Positions 47,422 to 57,573 are shown, counted from the stretch's first letter. The stretch: DNA of 64,000 nucleotides from Pseudomonas fulva (GCF_015680705.1 NZ_JADNYP010000004.1:62001-126000), one strand, 5' to 3'. The notes: a model not told the origin generated them from the letters alone. A program made the numbers and translations.

Positions 47422-50400
47422 TCACACCAGCCTGGCGGGTATCGTCGAGGGGCGTTCGGCGGCATCGGCGAACGCCGGCGCGTGCAGCCGGCTAGACAGT
47501 TCACGCAACCGCTCCCTGGCCTTGGAAAGATAGCGGTCCTTGACCGCGCCGTAGCCCCGTACCGCCTCCGGCAGGGCCGCCAGTTCCACGGCCAGCGCCT
47601 GGTGCTCTGGCGCGAACCCGTTTTCCAGGTCATCGAGCAGCGCCTCGTATTCGCGCAACCAGCCCAGCTCGACGGTGCGCTCATGGGTTCGGGCGAAAGG
47701 ATCGAGCCAGCTGTTGCGAACCCGACGCAGCCCGGCAAGCATCCTGAAGACCCGTAGCATCCAGCCGCCGTAGGTGGATTTCCTGCCGCCGCTGAACAGT
47801 GGAGGCGCCAGGTGGAACTGCAGCTTGTAGTGGCCTTCGAACTGGCTGGCGATCTTCTCGAGGAATTCCGGACGGGTGTAGAGGCGCGCCACTTCGTACT
47901 CGTCCTTGATCGCCAGGACCTTGAAATAGCCACGCGCCACCGCCTCGCTCAAGGCGCCAGGCTGGCCGAACATCCGTCGCTCCAGCGCCTCGAAGCGCAG
48001 TACCCGCTGGCGATAACGCTCGGCATAGCGGGCATCGTGATATTCGGTGAGGAACTCGACGCGCCGCTCGATGATCTGCTGCAGCGTCTCGGACAGCTTC
48101 GACGGACCTTTGGCGCCTGGCCCACTGGCGGCCTTTTCGGTGACCCTGGCCAAGTCCACCGCGGCCCGTCGTCCCCAGGTGAACGCTGTCTTGTTGGCGG
48201 CTACCGCCGTGCCGTTGAGTTCCACTGCCTGCATCAAGGCGGCGTGGCCCACTGGTAGCCAGCCCTTCTGGCAGGCGTAGCCGAGCATGAACATGTTGGT
48301 GGCGATCGAGTCGCCCATCAGCGCCGTGGCCAGATGGCTGGCTTCGATGAATTCAGCGTTGCCAGGGCCGGTCGCTTCGCGAATCTGCTCCTGGAGCTGG
48401 TCGGCGCGCAAGTCGGGCTCGGGGTGGCGTTGCAGGTCGCCGGTCTCGGCCTGGCCGGCATAGCTGCGCACGAAGGCGCTGGTAATGCTTTGCTCGAGAT
48501 TGACCAGCGCCTGGGTGACGTTCTGGCGCAGCTTGACGAGGGTCTCGCTGTTGGCGCTGACTACCAGGTCGCAGCCGAGCAGCAGCTTCGCTTCGCCTTC
48601 GGCGATGCGTGGCGCGTCGAGGTCGGCCTGCTGGCTCGCGATGCGGATGTGCGACCACACCGCCCCGCCCTTCTGGGCCATGCCGGCCATGTCGAGATTG
48701 ACCACGCCCTTGCCTTCGATGAAAGCCGCCATCCCCAGCAAAGCGCCGATGGTCACCACGCCGGTGCCGCCAACCCCGGTCACCAGGATGTCGTAAGGGT
48801 GTCGCAGCGGCTGGAGCACAGGTTCGGGCAGCAGCCAGACCTCGCTGGCCTCTGCCTGCTGGGCCGTCGGCTTGCGCAGCTTGCCACCTTCGATGGTGAC
48901 GAAGCTCGGGCAGAAGCCGTCCAGGCAGGAGAAATCCTTGTTGCAGGAAGACTGGTCGATCTGGCGCTTGTTGCCGAATTCGGTGACGAGATTGGTCACC
49001 GACATGCAGTTGGACTTGCTGCTGCAGTCCCCGCAGCCTTCGCACACGGCCTCGTCGATGACCACGCGGCGGGCCGGATCGGGAAACTTGCCGCGCTTGC
49101 GGCGCCGGCGCTTCTCCGCCGCGCAGGTCTGGTCGTAGATGATCGCCGAGACCCCGGCGAACTCACGCAGCTCGCGCTGGATGGCATCCATTTCCTTGCG
49201 ATGGCGTACCGGCACGCCTGGGGCAAGTCCCTGGACATGCTGGTAGCGGGCCGGATCGTCGGTCACCACCAGGACCCGGCCGACACCCTCGGCGAGCAGT
49301 TGCCGGCTGATCTGCGGCACGCTCAAGGTGCCGTCCACCGGTTGCCCGCCAGTCATCGCCACGGCATCGTTGTAGAGAATCTTGTAGGTGATCGAGACCT
49401 TGGCGGCGACCGCGGCGCGAATGGCCAGGATACCGGAGTGGAAATAGGTGCCATCGCCCAGGTTGACGAACACATGCGCGGTGTCGGTGAACGGTGCCTG
49501 GCCGATCCAGGCCACGCCCTCGCCACCCATCTGGCTGAAGGTGGCCGTCTGCGGGTAGATCCATTTGGCCATGTAGTGACAGCCGATGCCCGCCAGGGCC
49601 CGACTGCCTTGCGGGACCTTGGTGGAGGTGTTGTGCGGGCAGCCCGAGCAGAAATGCGGCAGCCGCTCGACCAGGTTGGCGAATGCGCCGCGCGCGGCAG
49701 CCTGACCTTCGAGCAGCGCCAGGCTGACCTGCAACTGGGCATCGGGCAGGTGCTTGAGAATGCGCGTGGCGAGGGCCCGGGCGATCATCGCCGGGGTCAA
49801 CTCCCCAATCGCTGGCAGCAGCCAGTCGGAATGCGGCAGGGTCCACTCGCCTTTGTCGGCGAACTTGCCGACGATCCGCGGCCTGGCGGTTTCGCGCCAG
49901 TTGTAGAGCTCTTCCTTGAGCTGGTATTCGATCAGGTGGCGCTTTTCCTCGACCACCACGATCTCTTCCAGCCCTTCGGCGAACTGACGTACGCCCTCGG
50001 CGTCCAGCGGCCAGACCAGCCCGACCTTGTAGACCCGCAGGCCCAGCTGCTCGGCGCGCGCCTGGTCGATGCCCAGCAGCTTCAGCGCCTGGCAGACGTC
50101 GAGATAGGATTTGCCCGAGGTGATGATGCCGATCCTGGCCTTGCTGGAGTCGACCGTCAAACGGTCGATACCGTTCTTGCGGGCGTAGGCCACGGCGGCG
50201 TACAGCTTGTGCTCGAACAGACGTTTTTCCTGGGCCAGGGGCGGGTCGGGCCAGCGGATATTCAGGCCACCGGGCGGCAAGGGAAAGTCTGGCAGGAGCG
50301 TTTGCACACGGTCGTGGCCGACATCGACGATCGCGCCGCTTTCCACCGTATCGGCCACCGCTTTCAAGGCGACCCAGCAGCCGCTGAAGCGTGACAGGGC

Positions 50401-50961
50401 GAAGCCATGGATCCCGAAATCGAGGTATTCCTGCACGCCCGAGGGCGCCAGGACCGGCATCATCACGGCCTTGAAGATATGCTCGGTCTGGTGTGGCAGG
50501 GAGGAGGACTTGGCCCCGTGGTCGTCCCCGGCGATGACCAATACGCCGCCATGCGGCGAAGTGCCCGCAGCGTTGGCATGCCTGAAGACATCGCCGCAGC
50601 GGTCGACACCCGGGCCCTTGCCGTACCAGATGCCGAATACGCCATCGTAGCGCGCGCCGTCGAACATGTTCACCTGCTGCGTGCCCCACAGGGAGGTCGC
50701 GGCAAGGTCCTCGTTCAGCCCCGGCTGGAACTTGACGTGGTGCTTGCCCAGGTGCTCCCTCGCTTTCCAGAGGGCTTGGTCGTAGGTCCCCAGCGGTGAG
50801 CCGCGGTATCCGGAAATGAAGCCTGCCGTGTCGAGCCCCGCGGCCTGGTCGCGCTGGCGCTGCATCAGCGGCAGGCGCACCAGTGCCTGGACACCCGTCA
50901 TCAGCACCTGGCCCGAGGTCTGGACGTACTTGTCCTGCAACGACGGAAGCGACGTGGTCAT
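47422..50961 (-). CDS. Fused indolepyruvate:ferredoxin-oxidoreductase-type 2-oxoacid oxidoreductase
   Basis: A 1179-aa fusion of the alpha (TPP) and beta/gamma parts of an IOR-type enzyme. N-terminal pyrimidine domain (GFISGYRGSPLGTYDQAL; FGIWYGKGPGVDRCGD). TPP diphosphate domain around 445-560 with FCSGCPHNTST and FVNLGDGTYFHSG. Fe-S region near 637-690 with CEGCGDC, SNC, and CNKDFSCLDGFCPSF. Then the gamma domain from about 720 (VTGVGGTGVVTIGALLG; AGMAQKGGAVWSHIRIA) and a ~300-residue helical C-terminus. Such enzymes decarboxylate aryl- or branched-chain 2-oxoacids to acyl-CoA with ferredoxin. The start at 50961 follows GAGGA. Co-directional with liuABCDE, so it may make isovaleryl-CoA or arylacetyl-CoA; that is inference. 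Confidence 0.88.
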   Translation of the reverse strand: MTTSLPSLQDKYVQTSGQVLMTGVQALVRLPLMQRQRDQAAGLDTAGFISGYRGSPLGTYDQALWKAREHLGKHHVKFQPGLNEDLAATSLWGTQQVNMFDGARYDGVFGIWYGKGPGVDRCGDVFRHANAAGTSPHGGVLVIAGDDHGAKSSSLPHQTEHIFKAVMMPVLAPSGVQEYLDFGIHGFALSRFSGCWVALKAVADTVESGAIVDVGHDRVQTLLPDFPLPPGGLNIRWPDPPLAQEKRLFEHKLYAAVAYARKNGIDRLTVDSSKARIGIITSGKSYLDVCQALKLLGIDQARAEQLGLRVYKVGLVWPLDAEGVRQFAEGLEEIVVVEEKRHLIEYQLKEELYNWRETARPRIVGKFADKGEWTLPHSDWLLPAIGELTPAMIARALATRILKHLPDAQLQVSLALLEGQAAARGAFANLVERLPHFCSGCPHNTSTKVPQGSRALAGIGCHYMAKWIYPQTATFSQMGGEGVAWIGQAPFTDTAHVFVNLGDGTYFHSGILAIRAAVAAKVSITYKILYNDAVAMTGGQPVDGTLSVPQISRQLLAEGVGRVLVVTDDPARYQHVQGLAPGVPVRHRKEMDAIQRELREFAGVSAIIYDQTCAAEKRRRRKRGKFPDPARRVVIDEAVCEGCGDCSSKSNCMSVTNLVTEFGNKRQIDQSSCNKDFSCLDGFCPSFVTIEGGKLRKPTAQQAEASEVWLLPEPVLQPLRHPYDILVTGVGGTGVVTIGALLGMAAFIEGKGVVNLDMAGMAQKGGAVWSHIRIASQQADLDAPRIAEGEAKLLLGCDLVVSANSETLVKLRQNVTQALVNLEQSITSAFVRSYAGQAETGDLQRHPEPDLRADQLQEQIREATGPGNAEFIEASHLATALMGDSIATNMFMLGYACQKGWLPVGHAALMQAVELNGTAVAANKTAFTWGRRAAVDLARVTEKAASGPGAKGPSKLSETLQQIIERRVEFLTEYHDARYAERYRQRVLRFEALERRMFGQPGALSEAVARGYFKVLAIKDEYEVARLYTRPEFLEKIASQFEGHYKLQFHLAPPLFSGGRKSTYGGWMLRVFRMLAGLRRVRNSWLDPFARTHERTVELGWLREYEALLDDLENGFAPEHQALAVELAALPEAVRGYGAVKDRYLSKARERLRELSSRLHAPAFADAAERPSTIPARLV

Positions 50962-51090
50962 GGCTAATCCTCGCGTCTTGTTCTTATGTTCGAGGGCCGA
51001 AGCGATCGGCCGGCGATGTGCCAAGAGAGTATTCAGAGACAGCTGGTATCGTATATTTATAAAAACAGAGACCAGGTATAAGAAAAACAG

Positions 51091-52005
51091 ATGCCAAATC
51101 CACGTGATCTGTCCCTGCGCCAGTTGCGCTACTTCGCCGCGGCTGCCGAGACCGGCCAGTTTTCCCAGGCCGCGCTGAACAACCATGTTTCCCAATCGGC
51201 CATCACCAATGCCATCGGCCAGCTCGAGTCGACGCTTGGCGTGAGCCTGTTCGAGCGGGTGCCCCACGGCGTGCGCTTGACGCTTGAAGGCCATCGTTTC
51301 CTGGAGCGTACGCAAGCCATCCTGCACGCGGTCCAGGATGCGGTGAGCGAGCCATTGGCAACCACCCGGGCGCTCGAAGGCACGGTGAAGATCGGGGCGA
51401 GCTACACGGTGCTGGGTTACTACCTGCCGACCCTGCTGGCGAGGTTTCGCCGCACCCATCCGGCCATCGTCTTCGACCTGCATGACCTGGATCGCGAGGC
51501 GATCGAGACGGGCGTTCTGGCTGGCCAGCTGGACCTGGGGATCATCATCAGCTCGAACTCGGCCAGCGACCTGGCGCTGGAGAAGGCCGTGCTGATGCGC
51601 TCACGCCGCCAGGCCTGGCTGTCGGCCGACCATCCGCTGATGGGCAAGGCGTCGATCAGCCTGCAGGATCTGTGTGCCTATCCGTACCTGCTGTTGACCA
51701 TCGACGAAGGCGAAAGCTCGACGCTGCGCTACTGGCAGGAGTCCGGCCTGTGCCCGCCGATCGCCTTTCGCACCGGCTCGATGGAAGCGCTGCGCGGCCT
51801 GGTGGCCAACGGCTTCGGCGTCACCATCCTCTCGGAGATGGTGTTTCGTGCCTGGTCGCTGGAAGGTCGGCGCCTGGAAACCCGTCCGGTGGTCGATCCG
51901 ATTCCGGACCTGGAGCTTGGGCTGGTCTGGAACAAGACCACGCTGACAGCGGCCCCAGCCAGGGCGCTGCAGCAGTTCCTGCTGTATGCCAGCCACGCAT
52001 GCTAG
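51091..52005 (+). CDS. LysR-family regulator divergent from the oxidoreductase/liu genes
   Basis: A 304-aa LysR regulator. The HTH is near residues 10-68 (AAETGQFSQAALNNHVSQSA; LFERVPHGVRLTLEGHRFL) and the effector domain starts VKIGASYTVLGYYLPTLLAR. The intergenic space to the oxidoreductase is 129 bp and A/T-rich (for example GGTATCGTATATTTATA near 51045), suiting LysR control of a divergent promoter. It is the best candidate regulator for the oxidoreductase and perhaps the whole liu run. Confidence 0.87.
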   Translation: MPNPRDLSLRQLRYFAAAAETGQFSQAALNNHVSQSAITNAIGQLESTLGVSLFERVPHGVRLTLEGHRFLERTQAILHAVQDAVSEPLATTRALEGTVKIGASYTVLGYYLPTLLARFRRTHPAIVFDLHDLDREAIETGVLAGQLDLGIIISSNSASDLALEKAVLMRSRRQAWLSADHPLMGKASISLQDLCAYPYLLLTIDEGESSTLRYWQESGLCPPIAFRTGSMEALRGLVANGFGVTILSEMVFRAWSLEGRRLETRPVVDPIPDLELGLVWNKTTLTAAPARALQQFLLYASHAC

Positions 52006-52081
52006 CCGTGGCGCCGCTCGGCCCTGGCCCGGGCAAGGCGATGCAGCGGGTATCCTCGATGCCCTGGCGCCCCATGCAGCT

Positions 52082-53914
52082 TCAATCGGGCGCTACGCTG
52101 TAGCCGTTGCGCCCTTTGCGCTTGACCTCGTACATGGCCTTGTCCGCGCGGGCCAGGACATCGGCGCCGGCCATGGCGGCATGGCCGGCGTGACTGACAT
52201 GCACGCCGACGCTGGCGCCGATGTTCACGCAACGCCCCTCCAGCTCGAAAGGCGCCGCCAGCGCTTCGCACAGCTTGCGGGCGATGTCTCTGGCCGCGGC
52301 CTGGCTCGCCACCGCCTGGGCGATGACGACGAATTCGTCCCCGGCCAGCCGGGCCACCGTATCGTCGGTGCGCATGACGGCAAGCATGCGCCCGGCCGCG
52401 GCTTGCAGCAGCAGGTCGCCGAGCTCGTGGCCATGCGCGTCGTTGACCTGCTTGAAGCCATCCAGGTCGATGAAGTACAGCGCGAACGCCTGTCGCTGGC
52501 GCAGCAGGCGTTCGAGTTCACGGTGCAAGGCCGCACGATTGGGCAGGCCGGTCAGCGGGTCCAGGGTAGCCTGGTCCAGCAGGATCTTTTCCCTCTGCTT
52601 GCGCTCGGTGACGTCCAGCGACATCACGAAGAACCCTTCCACCTTGCCGTGACGGATGTCCGGTACATAGCTGGCGTGCCAGAGGCGGGGGTCGGCCGTG
52701 CTGTAGCGCACGTTGTCGGCCTCCACGCGCTTGCCCGCCAGTGCCGCCTGGAAGTAGGGCAGCAGCTTTTCGAAGACCTGCGCCGGTAGCACATCGGCGA
52801 CCTTGCGGCCCTTCAGCTCGGCAGGCGCGAGCCCGAAGATCTGCTGATAGACGGCATTGTTGAAGCGGTACTCGAGCTCGGTACCGATATGGGCGATCAG
52901 CACCGGCAGGTTGTCGGCGATCGCCTGCAAGGTCTCCTGGCTGCGTGCGAGCTCTTCGGTGCGCTGGGCCACCTGGCGTTCCAGCGTCGCCTGATAGCGC
53001 TCGAGCTGCGACTGCCGACGCTTGCGTTCGCTGATGTCGCGGGCCGATGCCAGCACCTGGACGAGCGAGCCGCGTTCGTCACGTTGCGCGGCCAGGTTGA
53101 GTTCGACCCATAGCGTGCCTCCGACTTGACGAAGACGCACCTGCACGACCTCGGCTTCGCGTGCCCCGTCGAGCAGAGTCTGCCAGGAGCGTTCGAGCGT
53201 TTCCCGGTCGGCGGGGTCGACGAGCTGCGGCAGGTGAACCAGCACTGCGGCCTCGTGCTGCAGACCGGACAGCTGGCAGAACTCGCGGTTGGCTTCGAGG
53301 ATCCGCCCGTCCGGGGCCAGCAGTGCCTCGCTCAGCAGGCGCTGCTTGAACAGCTTGCGATAGCGCGCCTCCGACGATTCCAGGGCCGCGCGTTCGGCCT
53401 GGCGAGTGGCATGGGCATCGATGGCCAGGCTGCGATGCAACATCTCCCGCTCGACGATGCGCGCCAGGTCGCGCAGGCTGCCCAGCTCGGCCGGGGAAAG
53501 CGTCCGAGGTCTGACGTCGAGCACGCACAGGGTACCGACGGACAGGTCGCCGACGAAACGCAGCGGCACCCCCGCATAGAAACGCACGTGCGGCTCGTTG
53601 ACTACCAGCGGATTGCCGGCGAAACGCGGATCGGCCTTGGCATCGGGAATCACCAGGACATCCTCTGCATGCAGTGCATGTGCGCAGAACGCCACGTCCC
53701 GCGAGGTCTGGGTGATCTGCAGGCCGTGCCGCGACTTGAACCACTGGCGGTTCATGTCAACCAGCGAGACCAGGGCGATTGGCACTTGCAGCAGTGCGCT
53801 GGCCAGCCGGGTAACCCGGTCGAAGGCTTCTTCGGGGGGCGTATCGAGGATGTTGAGACTCTCCAGGAAACAGAGTCGCGCGGCTTCGTTGAGTGGTGAG
53901 GGTGCGGTCTGCAT
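52082..53914 (-). CDS. GAF-PAS-PAS diguanylate cyclase
   Basis: A 610-aa cytoplasmic c-di-GMP synthase. An N-terminal GAF domain (about 25-165; DVAFCAHALHAEDVLVIPDA, FYAGVPL), PAS near 185-305, a second PAS near 335-445 and a C-terminal GGDEF domain near 450-605. The active-site motif reads AGDEF (524-528), an active variant in other cyclases. The inhibitory I-site RxxD (RTDD) lies five residues ahead and is intact; no EAL domain. The start at 53914 (MQTAPSPL) fits the GAF N-terminus. It lies convergent with the LysR gene and is probably a single-gene unit. Confidence 0.88.
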   Translation of the reverse strand: MQTAPSPLNEAARLCFLESLNILDTPPEEAFDRVTRLASALLQVPIALVSLVDMNRQWFKSRHGLQITQTSRDVAFCAHALHAEDVLVIPDAKADPRFAGNPLVVNEPHVRFYAGVPLRFVGDLSVGTLCVLDVRPRTLSPAELGSLRDLARIVEREMLHRSLAIDAHATRQAERAALESSEARYRKLFKQRLLSEALLAPDGRILEANREFCQLSGLQHEAAVLVHLPQLVDPADRETLERSWQTLLDGAREAEVVQVRLRQVGGTLWVELNLAAQRDERGSLVQVLASARDISERKRRQSQLERYQATLERQVAQRTEELARSQETLQAIADNLPVLIAHIGTELEYRFNNAVYQQIFGLAPAELKGRKVADVLPAQVFEKLLPYFQAALAGKRVEADNVRYSTADPRLWHASYVPDIRHGKVEGFFVMSLDVTERKQREKILLDQATLDPLTGLPNRAALHRELERLLRQRQAFALYFIDLDGFKQVNDAHGHELGDLLLQAAAGRMLAVMRTDDTVARLAGDEFVVIAQAVASQAAARDIARKLCEALAAPFELEGRCVNIGASVGVHVSHAGHAAMAGADVLARADKAMYEVKRKGRNGYSVAPD

Positions 53915-54112
53915 GACTACTCGCTCTGGAGGACCTTGATCTGCGACTGAGGAAGCACGTGCCGTGTTCCCCGACGCCACGACCCAGACTCCCTGCCCGG
54001 GCCCGGTACACGGCTTCGCGCTGCAATTCTCATGGTTTGCGAGCGGGCCGTCCAGGCCGCCGCGAGGCGCCGCGACCAGCTGTCGCGACCTTTGCCTGCG
54101 CTGGCCAGGCGC

Positions 54113-55018
54113 TCAGACGGCGTCTCGCACCTGTTGTTCGAACCAGCGCAGCACGGCCGCACAGCCAGGATGGGCCGCCCCGCTGTCGCGCAGCCACAAA
54201 GCGTAACGCGCCCCGGTAGGTTGCGCCGTACCGAAGGGGACTACCAGATCGCCTCGGACGAGCGCATCGTGCGCCAGGATCCGGTCCGTCACGGCGATGC
54301 CCAGGCCCCTGGTCGCAGCATCCAGGGCGAGGTCGTCGAGATTGAACAGAATATGGTTGATATCTCCAGGCGCGGTCTCGCCCTGAGCCTGGAGCCACTG
54401 CATCCATTCGGTGCGGCCCGGTGAACCATGCACCAGAGCGTGCCCACGCATCTCGGCCACCGAGCTGGGCAGCGGGCCGCCATAGTTCAGGGTCGGGGCA
54501 CAGACCGGAAGCAGGTATTCATCGAACAAGGCGGTCAGCGGCCACGCCTGGCGCTCGTCGCCCTTGGGCAGGTAGAGCACATAGGCATCGCAGTCGCCAC
54601 CATCATCCACCACCTCGCCGCCAACGCTCTCGATCGACAGGCACAGGCCTGGATTGGCACTGTAGAAGGTGCCCAGCCTAGGTAACAGCCAGCGGATGGC
54701 GAGCGAGACGAAGATCCGGATGCGAAACGGGCGCTCCAGGGGAACCGGGGCCAGGCGGGCATCGAGCGCGCTCATCTGTTCGAGCACGCTGCTCGCCACG
54801 GCCCTGACCTCATGGCCCGCCGCCGTCAGCAGCGTCTTGCGGCTGGTGCGCTCGAACAGCGCCTGGCCATAGTGCTCTTCCAGTTGCTGGATCTGCCGGC
54901 TGATCGCGCTCTGGGTCAGGTGCAAGGCCCGGGCCGCTTCGGTGAAGCTGCCGGTCCTGGCCACCTGCACCAGCGCTTGCAAGGCTTGGAACGGGGGAAG
55001 CCTCAACAGTTTGTCCAT
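54113..55018 (-). CDS. LysR-family regulator (GcvA type) divergent from the FAD oxidoreductase operon
   Basis: A 301-aa LysR regulator of the GcvA branch. The opening PPFQALQALVQVARTGSFTE, then ALHLTQSAISRQIQQLEE and FERTSRKTLLTAAGHEVR, form the HTH; the effector domain carries IRIFVSLAIRWLLPRLGTF. It is divergent from the three-gene amine/amino-acid oxidation unit with a 129-bp shared regulatory region, so it most likely controls that unit. The effector is unknown. Confidence 0.86.
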   Translation of the reverse strand: MDKLLRLPPFQALQALVQVARTGSFTEAARALHLTQSAISRQIQQLEEHYGQALFERTSRKTLLTAAGHEVRAVASSVLEQMSALDARLAPVPLERPFRIRIFVSLAIRWLLPRLGTFYSANPGLCLSIESVGGEVVDDGGDCDAYVLYLPKGDERQAWPLTALFDEYLLPVCAPTLNYGGPLPSSVAEMRGHALVHGSPGRTEWMQWLQAQGETAPGDINHILFNLDDLALDAATRGLGIAVTDRILAHDALVRGDLVVPFGTAQPTGARYALWLRDSGAAHPGCAAVLRWFEQQVRDAV

Positions 55019-55147
55019 GCGAATCCGGAATGGCTGGATGAAAAATGAGCGTTCGAAATTCCGTGCCGATGACCGTAACTTGAACCGCGACAGACCAGCA
55101 CAGGGCTACCAATACCCCTGGCCGACAGAGAGTTCAAGGAGGGTCGC

Positions 55148-56446
55148 TTGATCAACCGATGTGGCTGGATCGAAATGACCGGACAAGCGCCCCGCTACCC
55201 TCGGATGAGTGGCGCGCATGGGGCCGACTGGGTGGTGATAGGTGCGGGCATCACTGGCCTGGCCGCCGCGCATGCCATCCACGAGCGGTTCCCCGGACAC
55301 AAGGTCGTGGTTCTGGAGCGCCAGCGCGCCGCGCAAGGCGCATCCGCCAGGAACTCCGGCTTCGTGGTGGCCCATGAATTCCCCACGCTTGGCCAACGGC
55401 TGGGCCAACCAGGCTACGCGGCCTATGCCCAGGCCGCCAGCATCAGCATCGCCGCAGCCCATGAGCTAAGACACCGGGTAGAACGCCATCGGATCGCCTG
55501 CGAGCTGGACTGGAGCGGCTATTACCTGGCGGCCCGTCGCCCCGAACGCCTGGGCGACACCCAGCTGCTGGCGCAGACGCTCGAATCGGTCGGCGCCAAG
55601 GCTCGGGTCCTCGACCGGCAGGCTGCAGCGAACCGCCTGGGCACCGACTATTACCAGGCGGCCCTGCACTGCGCGGGCGGCAATGGGCTGCTGCAGCCAG
55701 CCCGCTATGTACGCGGCCTGGCTGACGCGCTGGCGGCCTCGGTAGCGGTCTACGAACACACGCCGGTGGTCCAGCTGCGTCGCGAAGGACGAAGCTGGGT
55801 CGTGTACACGGCCAACGGCGAGGTCCGCTCGCCCCAGGTGCTGGTGTGCCTGGGCGCGTTCCTGCGACGGGTTGGCATCGACGACAGCGGCGCGTTCGCG
55901 CTCGAGCTGAGCGCGAGCCTCACCCGGCCGCTGACCCAAGCCCGCTGGCGCCACCTCGCTGCGCTCCAGCCCTGGGGCGTGCTCGCGCCCTTGCCTGGGG
56001 GCGCGACGCTGCGCCTGCTGCCGGGGCGCCGGCTGTTGATCCGCAATACGCTCGAGTATCGACTGCAGGATATTGGCGCGCGTGCGCTGGCCGTGAGACG
56101 GCGTCGCCATGTCCAGGGCCTGCTCAAGCGGTTTGCGATGCTTGGCGAAGACGACATCGAGTACAGCTGGACCGGGCACCTGAGCGCCACCCGCTCTGGC
56201 GAGCCCTTCTTCGCGCGCCTGGATCAAGGCCTGCATGCCGTTTCCGGGTGCAATGGCGCAGGCGTTGCACGCGCGACCTTGTGGGGCCGCCTGCTGGTCG
56301 AGCTGGCCAGCTCGCAAGACTCGCCGCTGCTGGCCCAGGTCATGCGCCAGGCGGTACCCGGTGCCTTGCCGCCCAGGCCGTTCTTCGACCTCGGCGCGGC
56401 GTTGCGCCTGCGTTGGGAGACGTTGCGCGCAGCTACCGAAAACTGA
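55148..56446 (+). CDS. FAD-dependent oxidoreductase, PuuB/gamma-glutamylputrescine-oxidase-like
   Basis: A 432-aa DAO-fold flavoprotein. The FAD loop GAGITGLAAAHAI is near residues 32-44, and AAQGASARNSGFV corresponds to the GASGRNGG motif of gamma-glutamylputrescine and related amine oxidases. The C-terminus has VSGCNGAGVARATLWGRLL, again PuuB-like. It likely oxidises an amine or N-substituted amino acid. A TTG start at 55148 is chosen because AAGGAGGG lies exactly five bases upstream; ATG at 55175 lacks a site. First gene of a unit with the binding protein (38 bp gap). Confidence 0.83.
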   Translation: MINRCGWIEMTGQAPRYPRMSGAHGADWVVIGAGITGLAAAHAIHERFPGHKVVVLERQRAAQGASARNSGFVVAHEFPTLGQRLGQPGYAAYAQAASISIAAAHELRHRVERHRIACELDWSGYYLAARRPERLGDTQLLAQTLESVGAKARVLDRQAAANRLGTDYYQAALHCAGGNGLLQPARYVRGLADALAASVAVYEHTPVVQLRREGRSWVVYTANGEVRSPQVLVCLGAFLRRVGIDDSGAFALELSASLTRPLTQARWRHLAALQPWGVLAPLPGGATLRLLPGRRLLIRNTLEYRLQDIGARALAVRRRRHVQGLLKRFAMLGEDDIEYSWTGHLSATRSGEPFFARLDQGLHAVSGCNGAGVARATLWGRLLVELASSQDSPLLAQVMRQAVPGALPPRPFFDLGAALRLRWETLRAATEN

Positions 56447-56484
56447 ACGACCAGCCCATCCACTTCCCTATCGGTGAGAACACA

Positions 56485-57573
56485 ATGAGAAGAACAATCT
56501 GCGCCGCTGGCCTGTCACTGGCAGCGATGATCGGGGCCGCCCAAGCCGACCAGAGCGTGACCATCGCCAACTGGAACCACTACATCGCTTCCGACACCCT
56601 GGCCAACTTCACCAGACAGACCGGCATCCAGACCACCTATGACCTGATCGACAGCAACGAGACCACCGAGGCGAAGCTCATGACCGGCGCGAGCGGCTAT
56701 GACCTGGCCAGCCCGTCCAACCACTTCCTGCCGCGCCTGATCCGGGCCAACGCCATCCAGCCGCTGGACAAGTCCAAGCTGCCCAACTGGCAGAATCTCG
56801 ACCCCAAGCTGATGAAGATGCTCGAGACCAGCGACCCCGGCAACCAGTACGCGGTGCCTTATCTGTGGATGACCGTCGGCGTGGGTTTCAACAAGCAGAA
56901 GATCGAGGCACTGTTCGGTAGCGACGAAGTCACCCGCAGCTGGGCGACCCTGTTCAAGCCAGAAAACCTGGAAAAGCTCCAGCAATGCGGCATCAGCATG
57001 ATCGACAATGCCACCCAGATGGTTCCGATCATGCTCAACGCCCTCGGGCTGGACCCGCACAGCGAGCGCCCGGAAGACTTCAAGCAGGCCGAGCAAGCCC
57101 TGCTCGCCGTGCGTCCCTACGTGCGCTACTTCGACCAGTCCAAGTACGTCATCGACCTGGCCAACGGCGATATCTGCCTGGCCATAGGGTTCAGTGGCGA
57201 TGTCCTGCAGGCGATGACCTCCGCGAGCGAGGCCGGCAACGGCATCCAGATCCAGTACAGCATTCCCGTCGAAGGCACGACCTTGGCCGTCGACACGGTG
57301 GTCATTCCCAAGAACGCGCCGCACCTGGACAACGCCTACCGCTATCTGAACTACCTGCTCGAGCCCCAGGTGATGGCCAACATCAGCAACGCGGTGAACT
57401 ACCCCAACGGCAACCTGGCCGCACGGCAGTACCTCGCGCCGGAAGTTCGCGACAACCCGGCGGTCTATCCACCGCAGCAGGTGCTCGACAGCCTGTTCAC
57501 CATCAAGACGCTTTCCCCCTCGGCCATGCGCGCCAGCACGCGGCTGTGGACCCGAATGAAGAGCGGCGTATGA
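56485..57573 (+). CDS. PotD/PotF-type polyamine-binding periplasmic protein
   Basis: A 362-aa extracytoplasmic solute-binding protein. The signal peptide covers residues 1-21 (cleavage after AQA), followed by the characteristic TIANWNHYIASDTLANF strand and a two-lobe binding fold (SGYDLASPSNHFLPRLI; YAVPYLWMTVGVGFNK; GDICLAIGFSGDVLQAM). Known relatives bind putrescine or spermidine. No ABC permease or ATPase gene is adjacent, so it is an orphan; it may serve a transporter elsewhere or as a sensor. It overlaps the next gene by four bases. Confidence 0.87.
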   Translation: MRRTICAAGLSLAAMIGAAQADQSVTIANWNHYIASDTLANFTRQTGIQTTYDLIDSNETTEAKLMTGASGYDLASPSNHFLPRLIRANAIQPLDKSKLPNWQNLDPKLMKMLETSDPGNQYAVPYLWMTVGVGFNKQKIEALFGSDEVTRSWATLFKPENLEKLQQCGISMIDNATQMVPIMLNALGLDPHSERPEDFKQAEQALLAVRPYVRYFDQSKYVIDLANGDICLAIGFSGDVLQAMTSASEAGNGIQIQYSIPVEGTTLAVDTVVIPKNAPHLDNAYRYLNYLLEPQVMANISNAVNYPNGNLAARQYLAPEVRDNPAVYPPQQVLDSLFTIKTLSPSAMRASTRLWTRMKSGV

